A stretch of DNA of 64,000 nt from Thamnaconus septentrionalis (taxonomy: Eukaryota; Chordata; Actinopteri; Tetraodontiformes; Monacanthidae): NCBI GenBank assembly GCA_009823395.1, contig CM020509.1, positions 22,624,397 through 22,688,396 on the forward strand. Reading direction: 5' to 3'. This document shows, piece by piece, positions 44,201-52,405 of this stretch; positions within the stretch are counted from its first letter, which is position 1; every line of letters starts with the position of its first letter. The translations under genes and the position numbers were made by a program. The notes beneath the pieces were generated by a model, which saw nothing but the letters and a program-made list of their open reading frames with translations, made no database searches and was not told the origin of the DNA.

Positions 44201-45880
44201 GATGCAGTTCAACAGTCTTACTGTGGGTAGTCTGGGTGTGACTGGCAGATCCTGGATCTGTACTGAAGTTCAGAGGTAGAGCTCTGGACCCGTCACTCTT
44301 CAGGGACAGACCGCTGGACACTGGAGACTTTGCTCTCCGTCTGTGTTGGAAATGGGAATATTTAAGTTCATCTTGAAAAGTTCAGACGGGTTCTCTCACA
44401 TTAGATTCCAACTTTTCTATGAGCAATAGTTTGGACAGAGTGAGACAAAGATAGATCAATAGCTGATTCCAAGGCTACACCGCTACTATCCTTCGCATCC
44501 TTCTATATCCCAGGATGCCTTGCGTGCTGCTGCAAAGCATCCTGTGATCCTGGGAAGACAGCTGAAATTAGCGGCATGTACTGGCAAAGACACAACGTAG
44601 AAATTGAAGTATTGAAATTTCACATCAAATATTCAGTTTTTAACGTAGTGTTTTTACTAATTTGAACATCCAACGCCATGGTTGGATGGCAACCCAATGG
44701 TTAGCTTGATGCTATGAAAACGTCACTTCCGGGGTTGGCCAGCAGGAGGGAACGGCGGTGACGCAACCAGGAAATACGCCAAAGGCTCAACCGTCCCATG
44801 TGGTTATCGGGGAGGTGGGTTTTGGTTTGTCCTTCTTGGCCGGGTCCTTCGGAGGACGCTTCCTTCAGACGGAGGACGCTTCCTTCCAAGGATGCAGACC
44901 CTGAATTGAGACACAGCCCCTGTCTGTAGAGTCAGTCCAAGTTTTCTTACTGAGTCTCAGAGGTTCCTGGGTCTTTACTGAAGTTCAGAGGTAGAGCTCT
45001 GGACCCGTCACTCTTCAGGGACAGACTGCTGGACGCTGGAGACTCTGCTCTCCGTCTGTGTTGGAAATGGGAATATTTAAGTTCATCTTGAAAAGTTCAG
45101 ACGGGTTCTCTCACATTAGATTCCAACTTTTCTATGAGCAATAGTTTGGACAGAGTGAGACAAAGATAGATCAATGGATCTGATCAGTGTGACAGAAACC
45201 CCCAGTGACCATGTGACCCTGGCTCTGTCTCAATTCGGGGTCTGCATCCTTTGAAGCATGCATTTGAAGGCCAGCTGCATCATAGCATTGAGTGAAGGCT
45301 TGTTCCAATTCCCCAACATCCAAAGGACACTCAAAATGCGCCCTACTTTTAGCCGATTTGAAGGATGCACCGCTACTATCCTTCGCATCCTTCTATATCC
45401 CAGGATGCCTTGCGTGCTGCTGCAAAGCATCCTGGGATCCTGGGAAGTCAGCTGATATTAGCGGCATGTACTGGCAAAGACACAACGTATAAATTGAAGT
45501 ATTGAAATTTCACATCAAATATTCAGTTTTTAACGTAGTGTTTTTACTAATTTGAACATCCAACATTTAAGTTCATCTTGAAAAGTTCAGATTGGTTCTC
45601 TCAAATTAGATTCCACATTTTGGAAATAGTTTTTTTGGCAACAGTTTGGACAGAGTGAGACAAAAATGGATCAATGGATCTGATCGGTGTGACAAAAAAC
45701 CCAAGTGATCATGTGACCCTGTCTGTAGAGTCAGTCCTAGTTTTCTTACTGAGTCTCAGAGGTTCCTGGGTTTTCACTGAAGGTCTGAGGTTGTTTTCTG
45801 GAGCAGTCATTCTTCAGGGATGAATAATTGAAAATTTGAGACTCTGCTCTGTCCTCCTCCTCCTCCACACGAACACTCAT
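32269..45880 (-). CDS. NLR-C (NLRC3/NLRP12-like) gene copy B, apparently open
   Basis: Predicted coding exons on the minus strand: 45880-45750, 45055-44951, 44340-44222, 43984-42217, 41437-41276, 40678-40505, 33196-33023, 32840-32667 and 32281-32269. Codon phases agree at every junction I checked: 2+1 between the first three, 1+2 into FISNA, then 2+1 through the LRRs. The product would be a cytosolic FISNA-NACHT-LRR protein of roughly 900 residues with intact Walker A and B and no B30.2 domain. Known members of the family take part in innate sensing. Oddities are the changed donor after NACHT, a 7-kb L1 in an LRR intron, and duplicated N-terminal exons. Expression is not shown. Confidence 0.8.
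32667..32840 (-). CDS. NLR copy B, LRR exon 4
   Basis: A 174-bp exon with acceptor TTATTCAG and donor GTCAGT. It encodes [36 protein letters not shown] and [18 protein letters not shown]. The last third is diverged in the same way as the last LRR exon of copy A, so it is probably the orthologous final repeat. Confidence 0.88.
33023..33196 (-). CDS. NLR copy B, LRR exon 3
   Basis: A 174-bp exon encoding [36 protein letters not shown] and [18 protein letters not shown]. The splice sites are intact (AG at 33197-33198 and GTCAGT after 33023). Confidence 0.9.
33712..34716 (+). pseudogene. L1 ORF1 (coiled coil plus RRM-type RNA-binding protein)
   Basis: A start at 33712 gives [20 protein letters not shown], and the frame is then lost before 33840. 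From 33976 it is open: [20 protein letters not shown] (coiled-coil end), [18 protein letters not shown] (RRM start), [17 protein letters not shown], then the C-terminal domain with [17 protein letters not shown] and FPAKLRVLY. This order is standard for L1 ORF1 proteins, which bind L1 RNA and act as trimers. Frameshifts near 33810-33970 disable it. Confidence 0.85.
35778..36715 (+). mobile_element. piggyBac-type element in a TTAA site inside L1
   Basis: The element starts CCCTTTAGGCGCCATGGTCG and ends (reverse complement) CCCTTTAAGCGCCATGATTT, flanked on both sides by TTAA (35774-35777 and 36716-36719). TTAA duplication and CCC-starting ends are diagnostic of piggyBac. An open stretch at 36087 begins [20 protein letters not shown], like the acidic N-terminus of piggyBac transposases, but the catalytic DDD core is missing. 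It is a 938-bp non-autonomous derivative. Confidence 0.92.
39530..40002. mobile_element. Solo LTR inside L1 ORF2
   Basis: The 473-bp stretch starts TGTCATGTTCATGC and ends GCATTTGGGTCCAGAATAGACA with TG...CA termini and an AATAAA at 39932, followed by a TTGTCTGTGTGATGC block. It interrupts L1 ORF2 between KWPKMSWF and [17 protein letters not shown]. The end motif is common in fish Ty3/gypsy LTRs. I see no internal region and no clear target duplication (TTTTC against CCCCC). Confidence 0.7.
40505..40678 (-). CDS. NLR copy B, LRR exon 2
   Basis: A 174-bp exon with acceptor TTCTTTAG and donor GTCAGT. It encodes [36 protein letters not shown] and [18 protein letters not shown]. The L1 tail begins only about 28 bp beyond its donor. 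Confidence 0.9.
41276..41437 (-). CDS. NLR copy B, LRR exon 1 (atypical)
   Basis: The exon encodes [34 protein letters not shown] and [18 protein letters not shown], ending at donor GTCAGT. With acceptor TTCAACCAG it is 162 bp, four codons shorter than the usual 174. An alternative acceptor (TTTTCTCAG at 41427) would give 151 bp and shift the frame. The body of this exon is deleted in copy A. Confidence 0.7.
41438..42210. other. NLR copy B intron
   Basis: No gene. It has a (CAT/CAC) tract at 41540-41590 and a CA tract at 42186-42205 just after the changed splice donor. Confidence 0.5.
41540..41592. repeat. CAT/CAC trinucleotide tract
   Basis: Mixed ATC, ACC and CAC units over about 50 bp in the intron. 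Confidence 0.85.
42211..42232 (-). promoter_or_regulatory. Splice-donor region with lost GT and candidate replacement donor
   Basis: On the minus strand copy A has GCCAT|GTAAGT while copy B has GCTGT|GATACG, so the donor GT is GA. Twelve bases on, GG|GTACGT is a good donor and keeps the frame, adding four codons without a stop. Confidence 0.6.
42217..43984 (-). CDS. NLR copy B, FISNA-NACHT exon
   Basis: The exon begins [20 protein letters not shown] and [20 protein letters not shown] (FISNA). Counting from the methionine at 43919, Walker A (GVAGVGKT) is at residues 74-81 and Walker B ([12 protein letters not shown]) at about 145-156. A FISNA-NACHT-specific tail follows ([40 protein letters not shown]) down to [10 protein letters not shown]. 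There are no stops in some 590 codons. The ancestral donor (GTAAGT in copy A) reads GATACG here; the end given assumes the next donor, GTACGT, 12 bp downstream. Confidence 0.92.
44222..44340 (-). CDS. NLR copy B, N-terminal exon 3
   Basis: Acceptor TTCCAACACAG, donor GTAAGA. It encodes [20 protein letters not shown] then [19 protein letters not shown], the SP-S-LSLKSD motif of fish NLR-C N-termini. It is nearly identical at its 5' end to the exon at 45055, a tandem duplication, but has a different end and leaves one base, which matches the FISNA exon phase. Confidence 0.78.
44470..44925. mobile_element. MITE-like sequence, copy 1
   Basis: Its right end reads, reverse-complemented, GTCTCAATTCAGGGTCTGCA then TCCTTGGAAG. 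The body (CACCGCTACTATCCTTCGCA, TATATCCCAGGATGCCTTGC) is shared with 45360-45565. The left end is truncated. The terminal word matches the start of the second copy at 45231 in inverted orientation, so the two preserve opposite termini of one TIR element. Confidence 0.6.
44951..45055 (-). CDS. NLR copy B, N-terminal exon 2
   Basis: Acceptor TTCCAACACAG, donor GTAAGA, 105 bp. It encodes [20 protein letters not shown] then [14 protein letters not shown]. Both phases agree with the exons at 45750 and 44340. Confidence 0.8.
45226..45565. mobile_element. MITE-like sequence, copy 2
   Basis: It starts GTCTCAATTCGGGGTCTGCA then TCCTTTGAAG and shares about 200 bp with copy 1 (ATCCTGGGATCCTGGGAAGT, then TTTTAACGTAGTGTTTTTAC). 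The right terminal repeat is missing and the sequence runs into a third copy of the NLR intron repeat (TTTAAGTTCATCTTGAAAAG). Confidence 0.6.
45750..45880 (-). CDS. NLR copy B, first coding exon with ATG
   Basis: ATG at 45880 opens [20 protein letters not shown] then [19 protein letters not shown] and the exon ends at GTAAGA. The acidic start and the AES...SLK+D motif fit the N-terminus of fish NLR-C proteins. No upstream in-frame ATG is close. The exon leaves two bases, completed by the exon at 45055. Confidence 0.78.
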
Positions 45881-46089
45881 CTTGTGAAGTTGAGTCAGTC
45901 TGAGGTCAAACAGGAAGTGTGACAGTGAGCTGAGAGCACAGTGAGTTCCACCTCAGACAGAGAGAAGAAGAAGAGACACAGTCACTGAGTCACACTGAGT
46001 CTCCAGTGGAATGAAGCAGACACTAGTCCACCTCTCACTGACTCTGTTGACTGGCATCAGTCAACAGATTTAATATGGATCATTGAGAC

Positions 46090-46145
46090 AGTGAGGACTC
46101 ACCCTGCTGCACCGCTCACTCACACTGCTACTGCTGGTCAGTTTT
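46090..46145 (-). other. Candidate 5' UTR exon end with splice donor (repeat at 48880)
   Basis: The minus strand reads GGTGCAGCAGG|GTGAGTCC, a strong donor. The surrounding 130 bp recur at 48805-48935 with the same donor. It is probably a non-coding leader exon of NLR copy B, or a duplicate of one. Confidence 0.4.
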
Positions 46146-47165
46146 ACCTGAAATCACATGACACTCTGTAAAAAATAAAAACTCAGTAAACATGGAAAAT
46201 AAATCATGTGTATAGAACAAAATAAAATATCTCTAGTAAATCAATCAAATGAACTGATTTTAAGTTTTTCTTTTTCAAACAACAGAGATAGAAACAGTCC
46301 ACAGCTCTTCACTCTAGAATGTGGACGCACAATCTTCAATATTTTGAGGATTTTTATCCTTGTGAAAAAAAATGCACAAAGTATTTTATAACCAGAAAGT
46401 CCAGCAAACATCAGTGATAAACCTTCAACAGATTCAGAGTTTGAAGTAGAATCAGAATCTGTTAATAAACGGTTTACTGATATCAGATTTAATGAGGCGC
46501 GTTGGACTTTCAGCTGCTGTTTTAATGTTTAATGATTCCTGGTTCTCTGATTAGTGTTTCTGATAAGTGTTACCTGAAATCACATGACAATGTAAAACAT
46601 AAAAACTCAGTTAACATGGAACATATATTTTGTGTATCGAATAAAATAATACATCTCCAGTAAATCAATCAAATTAACTGAAAATACCCAAAATATTTTA
46701 TTACCAGAAATTCCAGCAAGCATTAGTGATAAACCTTCAACAGGTTCAAAGTTTGAAGTAGGATCAGAGTCTGTTAATAAACTGTTGACTGATATCAGAT
46801 TAATTGGGACATGTTGGACTTTGAGCTGCTGTTTTAATGTTTAATGATTCCTGGTTCTGTGATTAGTGTTTCTGATACAGGAAGTGTTGCCTGAAATGAC
46901 AGCACACCCTGGAAAAAGGTTAAAAAAAAAAAAAAAAAAAATCATGGTAATCATGGTACATCAATAGTCTGTATCTACTAAAATCCCACATTTCCAGTAA
47001 ATAAATCAAATGAACTGAATTTGACTTTTTTCAACATATGAAGAAGATAAAAACAGTTTTCAGCCACTTTTTATCCCCATGAAAAATAACATCTACAATA
47101 TGTTTTTCACCAGAAATTCCAGACAACATGAACGATAAACCTTCAACAGATTGAGAAATATTAAC
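46145..47165. repeat. Three diverged direct repeats, about 300-400 bp each
   Basis: Each unit carries, in order, ACCTGAAATCACATGACA-like, TAAATCAATCAAAT(G/T)AACTGA, ACCAGAAATTCCAGCAA-like and GATAAACCTTCAACAG words. Starts are near 46147, 46571 and 46880. They lie upstream of NLR copy B, with no coding potential. Confidence 0.75.
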
Positions 47166-47276
47166 TAGAACACAACACTTTCGAGAAAGTGCCACTTGAA
47201 CCTCAACACCTGGGAGGAGGCTGCCCTCCAGAGAGGCATGTGGAGCAGGATGGTCCATGAAGGCTCAGTACAACTA
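47166..47276 (+). pseudogene. LINE ORF relic, left part
   Basis: The frame reads RNTWEEAALQRGMWSRMVHE then GSVQL up to the CTA at 47274-47276. It continues in the same frame at 48540 after the Harbinger-like element. The WEEAA.QRG.WR+.VH.G block is typical of LINE ORF2 C-termini in fish. Confidence 0.65.
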
Positions 47277-48536
47277 GGGCGTTTACCAACTAGCCCGGAG
47301 CGGCTAGTGCCAGCCGCTCACGGTACGGGACAGCTCAGTTGAAAGGTATTTCCATAAGCCTGACCAGTACCTGAGCGTGGGCGGAGTCACGGTTGCAAGG
47401 CGAACCAAAGGTTTTTTTGTGCCTCCCGTGTCCCCGAAACCATAGAATTCACTTTTTGTATTAACCGTGGTTTTGTTTTGTGCAAGACATTTTCGTTTTG
47501 TTTAATACTGTTGACTCGTATCAAAACACTGTCCTAGAAGAGAAAATGTAGAGGCTGAAACGATAATCTGAGTCTCACAGTCGTTTATTATTATACAAGA
47601 ATATCCAAGTCCACACAAAACACAAAACAGCAACAACTCTATTTGACCGGTGTTAACAAGCAAGCAGCGTTAAAATCGCTATAAGGAGTGAAACTTACGA
47701 AACTTGCGAGCCAGAATCGCCGCCTCTCAAGTTTCGCTGCCAGTGAACACAACACAAGCAGAGCACGGAGTTAGCGGTGGTGGCTAGCGGTTTAACGACA
47801 CGATTTAACGGCTCTACTTTGCAAATAGCCTTCAAACTAAAGTTGTTTGATGTTACAAAATACATTCACAGTCCTCAAGCATGTTTTCAAATTGTGTCGT
47901 GGCCGACTATTCTTTCGTCGTCCACCGGCTGAGTGGAGCCTGTCTCACTCCCGTTGGCCACCATCGCATCCGAATTAGGCTGAACAAACCTCCAACATTG
48001 TCTCTATTCGTTCCACTCCGACCGTTGTAGTCCTTGGTGCTTCGGTAGTCGCTCGGCATTTTTTAAAATTTTATTTCTCCGGACACTGTTTCGCTGTACA
48101 GCGACAGCCACCGGCTGCGAAACCAGGAAGGCTTTTCATTGCGTGTCGCTCCGTCCGTCCAGCTCTCTCTGAGCTTTTTCTTCGGCCACAGGGAACAGAA
48201 ACGTCTGTACTTATACGTTCACCCATGGTACAGTTTCATCAGCTTTTCAGTTTTTAATACGTGAAACTGTAAAAATCCACACGCGGGGCATTTAAAAAAT
48301 GGCAGTTTTGGTCTTTTGTCCAAGACCGCCTTTGGCTTTGGTCAAAACTCTTACCCAATCAGTGCCCTGCACGTTGCTACGTCACCCATACGGTCTCAGC
48401 TCTGCACGCTTCGAACCCCAACGAGGCAGCTACCAAAATCGTAACCCCTGGGAACGTGCTGGGGCTCGTGGAAATGCCTGATTACCGACCCGTGCCGTAC
48501 CGAGTGGTTACCTAGGGCGCCTATTGGTATACGCCC
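47277..48536 (-). mobile_element. PIF/Harbinger-like TIR element with CTA target duplication
   Basis: The ends are GGGCGTTTACCAACTAG and, reverse-complemented, GGGCGTATACCAATAGG. CTA flanks it on both sides (47274-47276 and 48537-48539). A 3-bp duplication with GGG-starting ends fits PIF/Harbinger. It is 1260 bp long, has no transposase, and its interior contains a GC-rich promoter-like region and a short open segment on the minus strand. The truncated relative is at 7911-8825. Confidence 0.82.
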
Positions 48537-48758
48537 CTAGAGAGGGACGTCCACAGTGCCGCAGGGAAAAAGAGGCCACTGAGAAAGGAGAGACCAACCA
48601 CCAAGACGGCTCCTTACACCTCCACCACCACCACGACAACCATTCACACATGCACCCACTGCAATAGAGACTGTGGATCAAGGATTGGCCAGTTCCACAT
48701 CACAGCTGAGCAGAGCCACCCACAGGAGGACAATCACACTCGCTTCCAGTGATCGCAC
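48537..48758 (+). pseudogene. LINE ORF relic, right part
   Basis: The frame continues LERDVHSAAGKKRPLRKERP, then HTCTHCNRDCGSRIGQFHIT and a stop after NHTRFQ. The HTC..CNRDC.SRIG..+H block is the C-terminal zinc-finger-like end of fish LINE ORF2 proteins. Confidence 0.7.
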
Positions 48759-48804
48759 ACGAGAAAATTGAGAAAAGAGGTTTAAATCAGTTTAGCTACT
48801 GTGT

Positions 48805-48965
48805 GAATGAAGCAGACACTAGTCCACCTCTCACTGACCCTGTTTAATGACATCAGATTTAATGTGGATCATTGAGTCAGTGAGGACTCACCCTGCTGCT
48901 GCTGCTGCTGGTGTTGCTGCTGCTGCCTCCACTCAACATGGACTGAGAACAACTTGGACTTTGAG
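48805..48965. repeat. Second copy of the NLR upstream repeat
   Basis: It shares GAAGCAGACACTAGTCCACC and GAGGACTCACCCTGCTGC with 46010-46115 and has the same minus-strand donor (GTGAGT at 48886-48891), plus a GCT tract. Confidence 0.75.
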
Positions 48966-49239
48966 CTGCTCTTTGGACATTAAATGATACTATATATGAT
49001 ACTATATTCTCTGATAAGTGATTCTCCTCCCAGTTACCTGAAATCACAGAACACTGTGAATGATTGATTGATTGATTGAGTGAATGAGGATTTTCTGTGC
49101 TCTTTTGTCATCGGGCAGCTCAGTGGGCAGCTCAGGGGTCCTCAACCCACTGCTGTGCTACCTGATGTCTGCATGGAGGACTTGTGCTGCTTCAGTCGAG
49201 ATCTTCCAGCTGTTCAAATTGTGTCCAGACTCGCTCTCT

Positions 49240-49241
49240 AA

Positions 49242-49286
<45 letters not shown>
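49240..49286. repeat. (CA)n microsatellite
   Basis: About 23 CA units. Confidence 0.97.
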
Positions 49287-50180
49287 ACGGTGCTTTGCAA
49301 TAAAAACAACATAAAAATACTAATAGAATGCAATGAATCAAAGTGAATTAAAGAATTGTGAGATTTCAGTCGTGCAGCTGCGCTGCCTTCACAACCACAC
49401 ACACACGATTGAAAAAAGCTGCCTTGTCTGTTTCCTGCCACTGCTGTGTGCATGTTAGCACTCTGAGCTAACAGCTACAACCAGTGTCAAGCAGCCACAG
49501 TCCTTGGTGACGATGCTGCCCCCTGGTGTTTCACAAAGTGATTTTAATTAAAATTTAATTAAACTTTGGTCCTGTGACGCTTCAGTCAATGTGTGGTCAT
49601 CACACTGGCTGCTTGTGTGTCGCATCTCCCTGTCTCAGGCTCAGCGGTTAGGGTTCAGGGGTCATGGGTTAGTGTTAGGTTATTGGGCTCAGTGCCACTT
49701 TTTAAACCCTGATTCAGTAACTTTCCCTTCCTTTTGTTAAGGTGACACTTTGCCTCCCCTCCCATTTGTGGGCACCTTGAATCTAATGGAAGAACTGAAT
49801 TGGGGGTTGGACGTCAGAACAAGGTCAAAGGGCAAAGACGTGTATATCTGGAACAGAAAGTCATAGAAAGATGATTCCACCTCTGGCGTGATCAGACGGG
49901 TCGAATATTATCAGACTGATGGAGGTTTGAAGTCTCTACGACGTTCAGAGAAAAGTTATGATTGATTAAAATTGTTAAATTCCCATTAAAATAAATGGAG
50001 TAAGTATTTTTCCAAAAATTCCACTTGCAGAAAGTGGTGCAGAGCATCTTTCAGATCATTTGGAGTGGAATGGACCCTACTGTTGTCTTTTATCTTTTCT
50101 AGCTTTGGACTCTTTAGTCTGACGTCAGTCACAGTCATGATGTCACTGATGAGTTCATTAAATATAGCAAAAACACATAA
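49287..50180. other. Intergenic, no gene recognised
   Basis: It includes a GGTTAGGGTTCAGGGGTCAT-type stretch at 49646-49680. No coding or mobile signature that I can support. Confidence 0.35.
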
Positions 50181-50184
50181 AAAC

Positions 50185-50265
50185 AAAACAGGCTTTGATT
50201 GAGAATTGAAGTCACAACCTCCTGCACCACAGTCAGGCTTCCTGCAGCCTGAGCTCTCTGTCCTG
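50185..50265 (-). repeat. tRNA-derived SINE-like head, decayed
   Basis: The minus strand reads AGAGCTCAGGCTGCAGG, then CCTGACTGTGGTGCAGGAGG and TTGTGACTTCAATTCTC. It matches the better-preserved unit at 51091-51165 in reverse orientation. Confidence 0.45.
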
Positions 50266-50403
50266 AGGAGATGATGCTTCATCTTCTGGCCCTTCTCTCT
50301 CGCAAGTGCAACACAACAAGTGGAGCTGAAGCCTTTTACATCTGACTAAAAAATTTCTCACTCTTTTAAAATTGAATTCAAATAGAGTTTGAAAAGAAGG
50401 AAG

Positions 50404-50439
50404 GTGGAGCTAGCTGGCTAGTTAGCCAGCTAGCTCCAC
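50404..50439. repeat. Perfect 36-bp palindrome
   Basis: Two 17-bp arms (GTGGAGCTAGCTGGCTA and its reverse complement) are separated by GT. It could form a hairpin. No adjacent element boundary is visible. Confidence 0.95.
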
Positions 50440-51085
50440 TTACCTGTTTGCTGCTTCCTGTTGATCTCAGTTGAAGGAAATTCCAAATGCTGGAAGATTG
50501 AAATGCTGGGAAATTCGATGACACAACGCAATGCAAGTTTTGGTTGTTTTGTTGGTTTTAGGTTTATTTTGAGTTTTGTTTGGTGTTGATTTTTGTTGGT
50601 TTAGTTTTGACACACCCACACACACACACAGACACACACTCCAGTGTTGTAAATCTGGTCCACGCTGGATTGGATCCTGTGACCTCTGAGTTGGGAGTCA
50701 GCGTTGCTCCTCACAAGACCGTCTTCAGCGCTGAGGAGCAGAGAACTAGAAAGACCTCAGAGCTTCACCTGACACACACTGACACACACTGAGAGCAGCT
50801 ACACACACACACACACAAATAAAAAATAAAATGAAACAAAGGACAATCAGTAACCAAAATAAAATATTTTCAACTCATGTCCTCCAAAGCTATGACTCCA
50901 CCACTAGTTATTATCATATATCACCATCAAATCAAGAAGGTCAAATTATATAGGTATATTAGAAAAAGGTCACTGTATGCTGTGATGAAACAGTTGATAT
51001 CAGTGTGTTTGTCATAACCCGAGAGGCCACATGGAGACTGGCTGTATAACCAGGGTGACTGACTCACCTCCACAGTCACAAGGCT
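50440..51085. other. Intergenic, no gene recognised
   Basis: Short CA runs at 50620 and 50800, otherwise AT-rich. Nothing identified. Confidence 0.35.
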
Positions 51086-51090
51086 AAGAA

Positions 51091-51165
51091 GGTGGTTAGC
51101 TCAGTAGGCTAACCACCGTCTGACTGTGGTGCAGGAGATGTGGGTTCAAATCCCAGTTCGTACCA
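51091..51165 (+). repeat. tRNA-derived SINE-like head with A and B boxes
   Basis: GGTTAGCTCAGTAGG resembles a Pol III A box and GGGTTCAAATCCC a B box, about 45 bp apart as in a tRNA. The middle can pair ACCAC with GTGGT. The acceptor ends do not pair, so it is not a working tRNA gene. A tRNA-derived SINE or pseudo-tRNA is more likely. Confidence 0.55.
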
Positions 51166-51890
51166 GGTGTCACATTTTTGGACATGTTGAGGTTTTGCAC
51201 TCTACACTCCATCTCATGCTAAATTATTATAGGACGGTAAGTTTCGGGCTGATTAAAGTATTTTTTTAATTTTTTTATTTATATTGTGTTCAGTTTTTCT
51301 GCTGTAGTCGTGCTTTTCTTTTCATTCCAGATGAATTGCACTCACTTTCCTTTTCAAACTTTGTAGGTGTTGAGTGAGCTGCAGCGCCCCCTGGCTGCAA
51401 GCTTCATACTGTGACACTGCCGACCGAGGTAAGAAAACAAAACAAACTGACACTTTGCTGAGGACCTCCTGGAGGAGCTGAAGGTGCAGAACATTCTCAG
51501 GCCTCTCTGAGGAGGAACCTGCAGCTGTCGGTCCTCTGCTGCCCCCTGCTGGCCACACGGGCCTCTTAAAACTCCGTTCGTCTGTTCAGCACATATTTAA
51601 TTTTTTAATGGCTCTATAAACGTCACTGATGAGAAGATTTTATGATTCCTGCAGTTAAAACATTTTAATTCCAAAGCTGCCAAAACCTTCTGATCAATGA
51701 AGACAGAGTTGATTAAAATGATTTCAAAATTGACCCTTTTGAGAAAAGATGGACTGTGTCGCCCTCTAGCGTCCTTACGTCATCATTTCCTCCAGTGTCT
51801 CAAGCCGTGAATGTATTAGTACAACTTGCCAATATGGCATCGCGCCATTTTTTTTTCCAAAGAAAAACGCCTCTAAAACTGGCTGCCGGG
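51166..51890. other. Intergenic, no gene recognised
   Basis: It contains GCCCCCTGGCTGCAAGCTTC and CTGCCCCCTGCTGGCCAC words, which are common in fish repeats. No open frame with recognisable similarity. Confidence 0.3.
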
Positions 51891-51894
51891 CAGA

Positions 51895-52100
51895 GTTATA
51901 ATAGTTTTGGATGTTTAATTTTAGTTTAGTTTTATTTCATTTTGACTTATTTCCCTACAATTTAGTTAGTTTTAATTAGTTTTTAGCGTGGGTTTGATCA
52001 TTTTCATTAGTTTTTTTTTTATATTTTCAAAACAGCTTAGTTTTAGTTTAGTTTTCATTAGTTTAATTTACAGTTTTAGTTGTTTCATACTTTGGGGTAT
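51895..52100. repeat. TTTTAGTTTAG-type low-complexity repeat
   Basis: Irregular TTAGTTTTAGTTTAG and CATTAGTTT units over about 200 bp. Related words recur in the duplicated blocks near 28670 and 52690. Confidence 0.7.
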
Positions 52101-52405
52101 TTGTCTGGTGCAGGATTAAAAAGGGTCAGAGTGACTATTGTACGATAAAACTCAGAATTCTGAGTCAACCCAATAAACATGTTCACTACTGCATCTTCCC
52201 GCTTGCGGTGTTCTTGTGTACTTACTGACCAGCAGCTTGGTGAAAGCAGTCCTTTACAGTTGTCTCCTTCGCCGTGCTACCTAGCCGAGATGTTGCTTCT
52301 CTTTCAGAGGGCGGCGGCAGCGGGGGACCGACAGAGTCTTGCTAGCTTGTTTAGGTACTCAACATTAGCCGCTTTGTGCGAACTTCTTAAACGGAGGTTT
52401 GTCAG
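52101..52405. other. Unique flank of duplicated block copy 2
   Basis: A minus-strand frame crossing into the block reads ATFSNTTRRVTKANVLLWQE then TKYVACF, but it is short and not assignable. Confidence 0.3.

Noticed and set aside
44085..44215. Extra NLR coding exon (peptide [15 protein letters not shown]) between the N-terminal exons and FISNA
   Set aside because: It would break the 1+2 phase that links the exon ending at 44222 to the FISNA exon, and it is read-through of the intron.
49646..49680. Telomere-like TTAGGG words
   Set aside because: Only scattered single words occur, not a tandem array.
51091..51165. A functional tRNA gene
   Set aside because: The acceptor stem does not pair and the anticodon loop is irregular, so I kept it only as tRNA-derived repeat.
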